The translations under genes were made by a program, and so were the position numbers. A stretch of DNA of 64,000 nt from Syntrophobotulus glycolicus DSM 8271 (GTDB taxonomy: Bacteria; Bacillota; Desulfitobacteriia; Desulfitobacteriales; Syntrophobotulaceae), in the NCBI RefSeq assembly GCF_000190635.1, contig NC_015172.1, positions 744,001-808,000 on the forward strand, given 5' to 3'. Positions 24,370 through 31,127 of the stretch are shown here, piece by piece (the first letter of the stretch is position 1; each line of letters opens with the position of its first letter). The notes beneath the pieces are model-generated. The model ran no database searches. It was not told where the DNA came from and saw only the letters and a list, made by a program, of their open reading frames with translations.

Positions 24370-24786
24370 TCATCCCTCTATAGGAAGAATATTTCTCCAA
24401 CCTCCTGCGGCTGTAATATCTTCTGCATCAGCACAAGCATAAGCCTCGCATAAAAACCCCGAAACCTCTGATCCATCCGACAGTTCAATTTTGCCGAACC
24501 CAAGAGGAGCAGGGATGGCGTCAACAAAGCTGCCAAACTGAGTGTGAGGCATTTCCCAGATTTCAACCTGGATTGACGCTCCTCCATGGCTTCTTTTCAG
24601 CAGGCCTGGTTTGGCCGGGTTTGTCGGCAGTTTAAATAATTGATATTTGGATGCTGTTGATGTCTCGCGGATAAAAAGGGCTTCATGTTCCAGCATCTGT
24701 TTTTCCAACGGCAGCCCGCGCATGTGCAAACCGCATACGGCAACAAAGATGTTGCCTTCTTTTGGTTCAAAATGTGTTATTTTCAT
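24370..24786 (-). CDS. Stand-alone C-terminal domain of allophanate hydrolase
   Basis: A 138-residue protein matching the C-terminal domain normally fused to the AtzF amidase: GLPLEKQMLEHEALFIRETS, YQLFKLPTNPAKPGLLKR, the GGASIQVEIWEMP and FGSFVDAIPAPLGFGKIEL segments, and GFLCEAYA...DITAAGGWRNIL. In full-length enzymes this domain finishes conversion of the N-carboxycarbamate intermediate. The AtzF amidase at 34814 lacks it. Its promoter matches that of the main operon. GTG 24789 directly precedes ATG 24786; AGAGGTGA lies upstream. Confidence 0.85.
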   Translation of the reverse strand: MKITHFEPKEGNIFVAVCGLHMRGLPLEKQMLEHEALFIRETSTASKYQLFKLPTNPAKPGLLKRSHGGASIQVEIWEMPHTQFGSFVDAIPAPLGFGKIELSDGSEVSGFLCEAYACADAEDITAAGGWRNILPIEG

Positions 24787-24845
24787 CACGTTGTCTCACC
24801 TCTTTTTAAATTTACTAAGTTGGCTTCTTATTGTAAGATAGTCAC

Positions 24846-24876
24846 ATAGTAAACCTTATAGTAAGGATAAAGTCAA
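24846..24876 (-). promoter_or_regulatory. MerR-type promoter for the AtzF C-domain gene
   Basis: On the minus strand TTGACT (24876-24871) and TACTAT (24851-24846) are 19 bases apart, the over-long spacer typical of MerR-activated promoters. The dyad CCTTA-TAG-TAAGG (24854-24866) is centred in the spacer. On the plus strand TTGTAA-19-TTATAG overlaps it and may serve the divergent regulator gene. Confidence 0.75.
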
Positions 24877-24893
24877 TACTGGAGGCACTTAAA

Positions 24894-25715
24894 ATGAACC
24901 CAAGTATACTAATTGGTGAAATGGCTCAGATACACGGGATATCTGCTCAAACATTGAGGTATTACGACAGGATTGATCTATTTAAACCTTCCTATACAAA
25001 TGAAGAATCCGGTTACAGGTATTATGGGATTGAACAATTTGCCCATCTGGAATCCATTCTTTTTTTAAAGGGCATGGGAATGCCGCTTAAAGAGATTAAA
25101 AATTATTTTCAAAATCGGGGATTGAATTCCATGCTGGAATTATTGCAGAAAAGAATGGATTTTATTAATAACGAAATAGTTAAGTTAAGTAATAAAAAGA
25201 AAAAAATAGGTTCGATACTGGAAAAAGTAAATAATTATCTGGATAAGAATATTATGGGGAAATGCCGAATTCAACAGATGCCGCAAAGAGATATGCTGTT
25301 TTTTACTTTTGGGACCAGCGATATCTATGTTGAGCATGAGTTTGGCATTAAAAAACTGGGTATGGAGATCAAGAATATTGATGAACTTTACCTGAATCCG
25401 TTCGGGTCAGTTATTGACAAAAGCGAAATAGAAAAAGGCGGCAGTTCAAATTACAAAGGAATTACCATGGTATTCGAGAACGAAGTGCCTGATAACGTTG
25501 CTACCGTTCCTTTGCCGGAAGGTACCTATGCCGTAATGGCCTTTGCAGGAACATATAAAGATATTGATCTATATTTGCAGGAAATAATAAAGTGGATCAA
25601 GGAAAACGGCTGGCGGATCATAGGGGATGCACTGGTCTTGATTATTACAGACAAAGCCTATTCCGATTATGAATATGAGTACATCAGTGAAATACAAATA
25701 CCTGTAAATAAATGA
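24894..25715 (+). CDS. MerR-family regulator with GyrI-like effector domain
   Basis: A 273-residue regulator. N-terminal winged helix-turn-helix (IGEMAQIHGISAQTLRYYDR, then GYRYYGIEQFAHL), a dimerisation coiled coil (about residues 80-125), and a C-terminal effector-binding domain of the BltR/GyrI kind. Such proteins untwist promoters with 19-bp spacers on ligand binding. Exactly two such promoters lie beside it: one for the AtzF C-domain gene and one for the PII/ABC operon. The ligand is unknown; guanidine or a pathway product is a reasonable guess. Confidence 0.85.
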   Translation: MNPSILIGEMAQIHGISAQTLRYYDRIDLFKPSYTNEESGYRYYGIEQFAHLESILFLKGMGMPLKEIKNYFQNRGLNSMLELLQKRMDFINNEIVKLSNKKKKIGSILEKVNNYLDKNIMGKCRIQQMPQRDMLFFTFGTSDIYVEHEFGIKKLGMEIKNIDELYLNPFGSVIDKSEIEKGGSSNYKGITMVFENEVPDNVATVPLPEGTYAVMAFAGTYKDIDLYLQEIIKWIKENGWRIIGDALVLIITDKAYSDYEYEYISEIQIPVNK

Positions 25716-25782
25716 AAATTTGTAAAAATAAAACCTAAATATCAATAACATAATAAAAAGATCAATATTCGATTATTTTCTA

Positions 25783-25813
25783 TTGACATTATAATTACTA
25801 TAAGGTTTATATT
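25783..25813 (+). promoter_or_regulatory. MerR-type promoter of the PII/guanidine operon
   Basis: TTGACA (25783-25788) and TATATT (25808-25813) are separated by 19 bases. The spacer contains ATTACTATAAGGTTTA, nearly the same as in the minus-strand promoter at 24846-24876. This points to joint control by the MerR-type protein encoded just upstream. Confidence 0.8.
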
Positions 25814-25848
25814 AGTATCAGGTTATATAGCCAATGGATACGGAGCAA

Positions 25849-25929
25849 AGGTGCTGCTGGAAAAGCGGGCACCTCTGTTTTTTTTCGGGGACAGCCTGCG
25901 GATCAGGTCAGTCCCCGAATTTTATTTTT
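25849..25929 (+). promoter_or_regulatory. Leader with two tandem terminator-like hairpins
   Basis: AGGTGC/GCACCT (25849-25874) is followed by a run of eight T; CGGGGAC/GTCCCCG with an inner CCTG/CAGG (25886-25917) is followed by ATTTTATTTTT. Both lie between the promoter and the first gene, so they should stop transcription unless antitermination occurs. I see no match to a guanidine-II or guanidine-III aptamer. An ANTAR-type or other antitermination system is possible but unproven. Confidence 0.6.
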
Positions 25930-25947
25930 AGGAGAGGTGATGTAAAA

Positions 25948-26274
25948 ATGGTCATGATCGAAGCATTTGTTAGGCCGGAGAAAACAGATTTTATCCTTGC
26001 CTGTTTACTTGAGCAGGGCTTTCCGGCAGTAACACGGGTCAGCGTTCTGGGAAGAGGAAAACAAAAAGGGTTAAAGGCTAACGCTGTTTACTATGGAGAA
26101 CTGCCCAAAGAATTAATCATTATGATTGTGGAAGACAAGGATGAAGATAAGGTTGTCGAGGCTATGATGAAAAGCGCTAAGACCGGAGATGAAGGGGCTT
26201 ACGGCGATGGAAAGATCTTTGTAACGCCGGTCAGTTCAGCTTACACAATCAGCAGCGGCAAGGCTGAATTATGA
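25948..26274 (+). CDS. PII signalling protein, NifI1-like
   Basis: A 108-residue PII protein with the NifI1 look: MIEAFVRPEKTDFILACLLE, GFPAVTRVSVLGRGKQKGLK, a short T-loop with VYYGELPKE, and GDGKIFVTPVSSAYTISSG. NifI proteins normally sense 2-oxoglutarate and ATP and shut off nitrogenase. Here no nif genes are present; the target may be the ABC importer or the carboxylase. ATG 25948 follows GGAGAGGTGA. A second PII gene lies 27 bases downstream. Confidence 0.82.
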   Translation: MVMIEAFVRPEKTDFILACLLEQGFPAVTRVSVLGRGKQKGLKANAVYYGELPKELIIMIVEDKDEDKVVEAMMKSAKTGDEGAYGDGKIFVTPVSSAYTISSGKAEL

Positions 26275-26301
26275 TAGCGGCATTGCGGAATGGAGGTTAA
26301 T

Positions 26302-26658
26302 ATGAAAAAAGTGATGATCATAATCAGGCCGGAGAAATACCGCTATACTAAAGAAATTCTGGAACAAGAAGGTTTCGATGCTTATAGTGTGGTCAATGTC
26401 TTGGGCAGGGGCAAAAAACAGGTTGAGTTTTCTCTGGGTGATGAAATCCATAGTACCGGTGACAAAAACGATCATCGTTTAATCACAAAAAAATTAATCA
26501 CCATTTACATTAACGACGAGGAAGAGGAGAAACTTTGCAGCACTGTCATAAGAAGCAACCAGACTGAACAGGCAGGCGACGGCAAAATATTTGTTGTACC
26601 CGTTAAGCGTAGTATCAGAGTAAGGACCGGCGAAGAGAATGAAAATGTCTTGATCTAG
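26302..26658 (+). CDS. PII signalling protein, NifI2-like
   Basis: A 118-residue second PII protein: KKVMIIIRPEKYRYTKEILE, DAYSVVNVLGRGKKQVEFSL, then KLITIYINDEEEEKLCSTVI and GDGKIFVVPVKRSIRVRTGE. The central T-loop region lacks the usual uridylylated tyrosine motif and resembles NifI2. GGAGGT at 26292-26297 favours ATG 26302 over ATG 26290. NifI1 and NifI2 act as a hetero-oligomer in known cases, so this pair is probably one regulator. Confidence 0.8.
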   Translation: MKKVMIIIRPEKYRYTKEILEQEGFDAYSVVNVLGRGKKQVEFSLGDEIHSTGDKNDHRLITKKLITIYINDEEEEKLCSTVIRSNQTEQAGDGKIFVVPVKRSIRVRTGEENENVLI

Positions 26659-26746
26659 ACGAAACATGGACCTTGGTCTGGACAGAACATGGACAAAAGA
26701 CAATATAGTAAAAAAGAAAGAATTAAAATAAGGAAGGATAAAACTC

Positions 26747-27799
26747 ATGAAAAAATTAATCTCTTTATTATTGGTCCTGGTATTGTCAATGATCGGCGGC
26801 TGTTCGTCTCAGCAGGAAGCCGGCAGCAATACACCGGCCGACAAGAAAATTACGATAGGAACTTCGCCTTATCCAGCATGGTATGTCTGGTATATAGCCA
26901 AAGAAGAGAACCTGTTTGCAAAATACGGACTGAATGTTGATCTGGTATATTTCCCAGTTTATAGTGATAGCTTACAGGCTTTTAACACAGGCAAACTTGA
27001 CATGCTCAATATTGCCGCTTGTGATACGATAGCTCCTTATAATCAGGGCGTAAAATTCAAAATTATAGATATTAATGACAATTCCAACGGAGCAGATGGC
27101 TTGGTGGCTAAAAATAAATATAAAAATATTAAGGACCTCAAGGGCCAGCAGGTTGTTACAGAATATGGTACGATCGAGCATTTCTTTCTGTTGAAGGCTC
27201 TGGAATCGGTTGGAATGAAGGAAAATGATATCACTTATACAAATATGACAGTAAACGACAGCGGAATGGCTATGCTTTCAGGAAAAGTGGAAGCGGCTTG
27301 TGTTTGGGAACCCTCACTGTCACAAGCTCTTGCCGGCAAAGAAAACCACCTGATTTACAGTTCGGCCGATACACCTGGACTCATACCAGATTTGTTGATC
27401 GCCAGCGACGACTTGATCAAGAATAACCGCGAGGATGTATTGAATCTGATTAATGCCTATCTTGATGCCCTGGAGTTCTACAACGAGAATCCTGACAAAG
27501 CGGCAGCGGATATGGCCAAACAGGCTGGTGTCTCTGCGGATGAGATGAAACAAATGATGGCCGGATCAAAATTATTCTCTATTCAAGACAACATCTTGGC
27601 GATGACCGAAAAAAAGGACAGTTACTTATATTTGCCTTATACGTTGACCGAAACGGCAAAATTTCTTAAGAGTGTAAACATGATCGACAATATTCCGGCT
27701 AACCCTGAAGCGATGCTTGATACATCATTTTTAGAAGAAATCAGTAAGAACAGGCCGTCCTTTACTCCTCCGGATACCAGAGCTTTAGCGAAGAAATAA
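26747..27799 (+). CDS. ABC importer substrate-binding lipoprotein (guanidine-type, SsuA/NMT1 fold)
   Basis: A 350-residue lipoprotein: signal peptide ending in the lipobox LSMIGGC (Cys about residue 24), then an NMT1/SsuA-like periplasmic-binding fold (TIGTSPYPAWYVWYIAKEEN, FNTGKLDMLNIAACDT, VEAACVWEPSLSQAL). It catches the substrate outside the cell for the two following genes. Operon context with guanidine-degrading genes suggests guanidine or a relative as substrate; the fold alone would only say small nitrogen or sulfur compound. Confidence 0.85.
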   Translation: MKKLISLLLVLVLSMIGGCSSQQEAGSNTPADKKITIGTSPYPAWYVWYIAKEENLFAKYGLNVDLVYFPVYSDSLQAFNTGKLDMLNIAACDTIAPYNQGVKFKIIDINDNSNGADGLVAKNKYKNIKDLKGQQVVTEYGTIEHFFLLKALESVGMKENDITYTNMTVNDSGMAMLSGKVEAACVWEPSLSQALAGKENHLIYSSADTPGLIPDLLIASDDLIKNNREDVLNLINAYLDALEFYNENPDKAAADMAKQAGVSADEMKQMMAGSKLFSIQDNILAMTEKKDSYLYLPYTLTETAKFLKSVNMIDNIPANPEAMLDTSFLEEISKNRPSFTPPDTRALAKK

Positions 27800-27814
27800 A
27801 GGGGGGGCTGTATC

Positions 27815-28606
27815 ATGAGAAAGTTCTTTGCCATCCGTACAAAAATCAATTTGAAAATATTTAACGCTCTTGCGGCAGGTGTCTTTCTGCTGATCCTGAT
27901 CCTCTGGATGGTGTTGAGTGAACAAGGATCAATCAGTCCCATATTTCTGCCAACGCCCCGGTCAGTTTTTGGATATCTTGCCAATGTAATGACTACCGGT
28001 CAAATCTGGTCCGATATCGGCATCAGCTTTTACCGCATCTTTATGGGATTTATTCTTGCCGCTGTCATAGGTATCCCCCTAGGCATTTTGGCCGGAACGT
28101 TCAATTTTGCGGAAGCATTGATTCAGCCGGTATCTGAATTTATCCGCTATATGCCAGTACCAGCCTTTGTTCCTTTAATCATGGTTTGGGTGGGGATTAA
28201 TGAAAGTGCCAAGATTGCGGTAATATTCCTTGGTACACTATTTCAGCTTATTCCCATGGTTGCGGACAGTGTCAGGGCTGTTCCGGATGATCTTTTAAGT
28301 GCCGCGTACACCTTGGGGGCTAAGCCGCGTACGGTTATTTTAAAGGTTATTATACCGGCTATAGCCCCCAGGACGATGGATACCCTGCGTATCATGATGG
28401 GCTGGGCCTGGACATACCTGGTTGTTGCCGAGCTGGTGGCGGCCAATAGCGGTTTAGGTTATAGCATACTAAAAGCCCAGCGTTTTTTAAAAACAGATGC
28501 CATTTTTGGAGGAATTTTAATCATAGGCTTCCTGGGATTAATGACCGACAGACTCTTTGTGCTGGCGAACAGGAAATTGTTTCCCTGGGCGGAGGGAGGC
28601 AGCTAG
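27815..28606 (+). CDS. ABC importer permease (SsuC/TauC-like)
   Basis: A 263-residue membrane protein with about six helices and the permease EAA-type loop (SAAYTLGAKPRTVILKVIIP, near residues 165-185), which docks on the ATPase. It starts 15 bases after the binding-protein gene with AAAGGGGGG upstream. The TauC/SsuC family moves small organic N or S compounds; substrate assignment comes from context. Confidence 0.88.
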   Translation: MRKFFAIRTKINLKIFNALAAGVFLLILILWMVLSEQGSISPIFLPTPRSVFGYLANVMTTGQIWSDIGISFYRIFMGFILAAVIGIPLGILAGTFNFAEALIQPVSEFIRYMPVPAFVPLIMVWVGINESAKIAVIFLGTLFQLIPMVADSVRAVPDDLLSAAYTLGAKPRTVILKVIIPAIAPRTMDTLRIMMGWAWTYLVVAELVAANSGLGYSILKAQRFLKTDAIFGGILIIGFLGLMTDRLFVLANRKLFPWAEGGS

Positions 28607-29446
28607 ATGTTTTGGAAAAAGAAGAATGTTGCACGTGGAAACAACACTGTGATCGAAGTGCGTGTGGCCTCTAGCAAGATCGTTGTTGACAATCTGAGGA
28701 AAGCCTATGGCAGCAAGGAAAAGCAAACGACTGCCATAGACAATGTCAGTATTGAAATCCTGGACAATGAATTTGTCAGTATAGTCGGGCCTTCGGGCTG
28801 CGGAAAATCTACTCTGCTCCGTATATTAGCCGGGTTGGATGAGGCAACCGGAGGGACTGCTACGGTTGATGACACTTTAATCGATAGACCAGGAGCGGAC
28901 AGAGGAATGGTATTCCAGTCCTATACACTCTTTCCCTGGCTGACAGTAGAAGAAAATATTCAGTTTGGGCTGAAGATTAAAGGAATACCCAAAAAACAGG
29001 CTAATGAAATTGTTGACCGCTACCTTGACATTATTAAGCTGAAGCCTTTCCGTAAAAGTTATCCCAAGGAATTATCGGGGGGAATGAAGCAAAGAGTGGC
29101 GATTGCCAGGGCCCTGGCAAACAGCCCCAAAGTATTGCTGATGGACGAACCATTTGGAGCTTTGGATTCTCAGACTAAATCCGAGATGCAGCTTTTAATG
29201 AGACAGATTTGGCAGGTAGAAAAGCCAACCGTGGTTTTTATTACACACGACATTGAAGAAGCAGTGTTTCTCTCTACTCGGATTTATGTTATGAGCGGGC
29301 GGCCAAGTGGAATAAAGGCCAATATCCCTATCTATTTGCCATATCGCAGGTCAATCAGTCTTAAGGAAACGATGGAATTTATGGGATATAGACACAAGCT
29401 CACTGCTTTGCTGCAGGAAAAAGAAGAATCCATTGGGTTGGAATAA
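28607..29446 (+). CDS. ABC importer ATPase (SsuB/TauB-like)
   Basis: A 279-residue ATPase: Walker A GPSGCGKST (about residues 63-71), Q-loop FQSYTLFPW, signature LSGGMKQR, Walker B VLLMDEPFGALD and the switch histidine in VFITHDIEEA. The ATG directly abuts the permease stop, so translation is coupled. The N-terminus has about 20 extra basic residues before the ABC core. Confidence 0.92.
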   Translation: MFWKKKNVARGNNTVIEVRVASSKIVVDNLRKAYGSKEKQTTAIDNVSIEILDNEFVSIVGPSGCGKSTLLRILAGLDEATGGTATVDDTLIDRPGADRGMVFQSYTLFPWLTVEENIQFGLKIKGIPKKQANEIVDRYLDIIKLKPFRKSYPKELSGGMKQRVAIARALANSPKVLLMDEPFGALDSQTKSEMQLLMRQIWQVEKPTVVFITHDIEEAVFLSTRIYVMSGRPSGIKANIPIYLPYRRSISLKETMEFMGYRHKLTALLQEKEESIGLE

Positions 29447-29451
29447 ATAAA

Positions 29452-29600
29452 GTGAACAGCAGCGAATGCCTTCTAGGGTTCCGCGGAATGTATTGCTTAC
29501 TTCCGGGCTGGTCCAAGAGGAGGCGCGTGCCGATCGGCGCGTACACGGAGGGAAAAAAACCCGGGAGGTCTGGATTTACAGCTTTCCCGGTTTATTTCTG
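29452..29600 (+). ncRNA. Guanidine-I (ykkC) riboswitch with terminator
   Basis: The conserved ykkC elements appear in order: TTCTAGGGTTCCG (29471-29483), GGGCTGGTCCAAGAGG (29505-29520), TACACGG (29542-29548) and CCCGGGAGGT (29560-29569). A terminator then forms from CCGGGA (29561-29566) and TCCCGG (29585-29590) followed by TTTATTT, overlapping the aptamer's last helix, which is the usual ON-switch design. It sits inside the operon, between the importer and the carboxyguanidine deiminase genes, so guanidine would raise expression of the catabolic part. Confidence 0.93.
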
Positions 29601-29632
29601 TTCTGAAATCATTTGTTAAGGAGTTGATTAGC

Positions 29633-30370
29633 TTGACAAGCAATTTAGGGAATATGAATACAGGTTGGAAGACAACCCTGCGTTCCGGTGAAAAATGGTC
29701 GGGAATAGTTGGCAGAAACAAATTGTTAAAATTTACGGCGATGGAAGCAGGTGCCAATATTGCAATGCTGCTTTTTAACAGCAGGGATCTAACTGAAAAA
29801 TATAGTATGCCGGATACGCTTAAAGCCCAGCATACGGCCCATCTTACCAGAGGAAACGTATTGATGAGCGATAATGGGCGTATCTTGGCAAGCCTGGTTG
29901 AGGATAGACTGGAATGGCATGATACCATTTCGGGTATCACTACGCGGGTTCAGACAGATGAGAAATATGGCAGGACGGATTATCAACAGAAAAAGAATAT
30001 GTGGCTGCGCAGCGGCTATGAGAATTTCATGGTAGAGCTGGTTAGGAATGGGCTGCAGCCGCGCGACATGGCAGCTCCGGTTAATCTTTTTTCCAAAGTG
30101 CAATGTGATGATGAAGGAAATATGCGTTATATTGAAGGGCATTGCCAACAGGGAGATACGGTTGCCCTGCGTACGGAAATGGATGTTTTAATCATTTTAT
30201 CCAACACCCCCAATCCGCTTGACGGGAGAACCGCCTACCCTTCCGTACCTGTGGCGATAGAAGTGCTGCCGGCCATACCGGCAGATTTCCAGGATTATTG
30301 TGTAAATAACTGTCCCGAGAACCGGAGAGCTTATGAGAATACTCGGGAGTACTATTTATTGCTCGAATGA
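29633..30370 (+). CDS. DUF1989 protein, carboxyguanidine deiminase subunit (first of pair)
   Basis: A 245-residue member of the urea carboxylase-associated (DUF1989) family: KFTAMEAGANIAMLLFNSRD, DTLKAQHTAHLTRGNVLMSD, CQQGDTVALRTEMDVLIILS. Members long called UAAP1/UAAP2 are known to form carboxyguanidine deiminase (CgdAB), which releases ammonia from carboxyguanidine to give allophanate. TTG 29633 follows TAAGGAGT with good spacing; a TTG at 29624 is too close. It is the first gene after the guanidine riboswitch. Confidence 0.85.
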   Translation: MTSNLGNMNTGWKTTLRSGEKWSGIVGRNKLLKFTAMEAGANIAMLLFNSRDLTEKYSMPDTLKAQHTAHLTRGNVLMSDNGRILASLVEDRLEWHDTISGITTRVQTDEKYGRTDYQQKKNMWLRSGYENFMVELVRNGLQPRDMAAPVNLFSKVQCDDEGNMRYIEGHCQQGDTVALRTEMDVLIILSNTPNPLDGRTAYPSVPVAIEVLPAIPADFQDYCVNNCPENRRAYENTREYYLLLE

Positions 30371-30460
30371 CTGATTGATAGGCTTCCGGTGAGTAACTGG
30401 ATTAGCGCAGGAGAGATTTCAGTTAAGCTATAGGATGAGTATGATGAGGGAGGAATGAAA

Positions 30461-31114
30461 ATGCAGGGTTCATTTAATAGAAAAGAAAGCAGCAGACGGG
30501 AAAAAGACGCCGTTTATACCAAGATTATTCCGGCTGGTGAAGGATGGCTGCATGAACTGGAACCGGAACAAGTATTAAGGATAGTGGACATGGAAGGCAA
30601 CCAGGCTGTAGATACAATGTTTTATGATGCGGATAATCCGCAAGATCATTATAGTGTTACCCAAACCATAACCGGGCAGGCCAATATATTCCTGACGGCC
30701 GGTTCTGTGCTGCGAGCGGAGTCAGGCAAACCTCTCCTTACGATAATAGCCGATACTTGCGGCAGGCATGACACTCTGGGAGGAGCATGTTCCGCCCAAA
30801 GCAATACGGTAAGATATTCTCGTGATATCCAGTTCATGCACAATTGCCGGGATACGTTTATCAATGAACTTGCCAAGAGTAACGGTCTTTATCAAAAACG
30901 TGACTTAGCTCCCAATATCAATTTCTTTATGAATGTTCCGGTAACACCGGAAGGCGGACTGGAATTTGCCGACGGGGTATCAGCCTCCGGCTGTTACGTT
31001 GAATTGCGGGCCGAATGTCGGGTCAGTGTGCTTATCAGCAACTGCCCGCAGCTTAACAATCCTTGCAATGCTTATAATCCGACACCTATACAATTGCTGA
31101 TTTGGAGTAACTAA
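30461..31114 (+). CDS. DUF1989 protein, carboxyguanidine deiminase subunit (second of pair)
   Basis: A 217-residue paralogue of the previous protein: VLRIVDMEGNQAVDTMFYDA, TLGGACSAQSNTVRY, and a C-terminal CRVSVLISNCPQLNNPCNAY. Conserved Cys/His/Asp residues suggest a metal site, as expected for the deiminase. GAGGGAGG at 30446-30453 favours ATG 30461 over ATG 30455. It lies 13 bases before the carboxylase gene. Confidence 0.85.
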   Translation: MQGSFNRKESSRREKDAVYTKIIPAGEGWLHELEPEQVLRIVDMEGNQAVDTMFYDADNPQDHYSVTQTITGQANIFLTAGSVLRAESGKPLLTIIADTCGRHDTLGGACSAQSNTVRYSRDIQFMHNCRDTFINELAKSNGLYQKRDLAPNINFFMNVPVTPEGGLEFADGVSASGCYVELRAECRVSVLISNCPQLNNPCNAYNPTPIQLLIWSN

Positions 31115-31127
31115 AGGAGTTTTTAGG

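Noticed and set aside
25849-25917. Leader hairpins as a guanidine-II or guanidine-III riboswitch
   Set aside because: The paired ACGR loops of class II and the pseudoknot sequence of class III are not seen.
25948-26658. Reading the PII pair as part of a nitrogenase locus
   Set aside because: No nifH, nifD or nifK is present; the operon continues with importer and guanidine genes.
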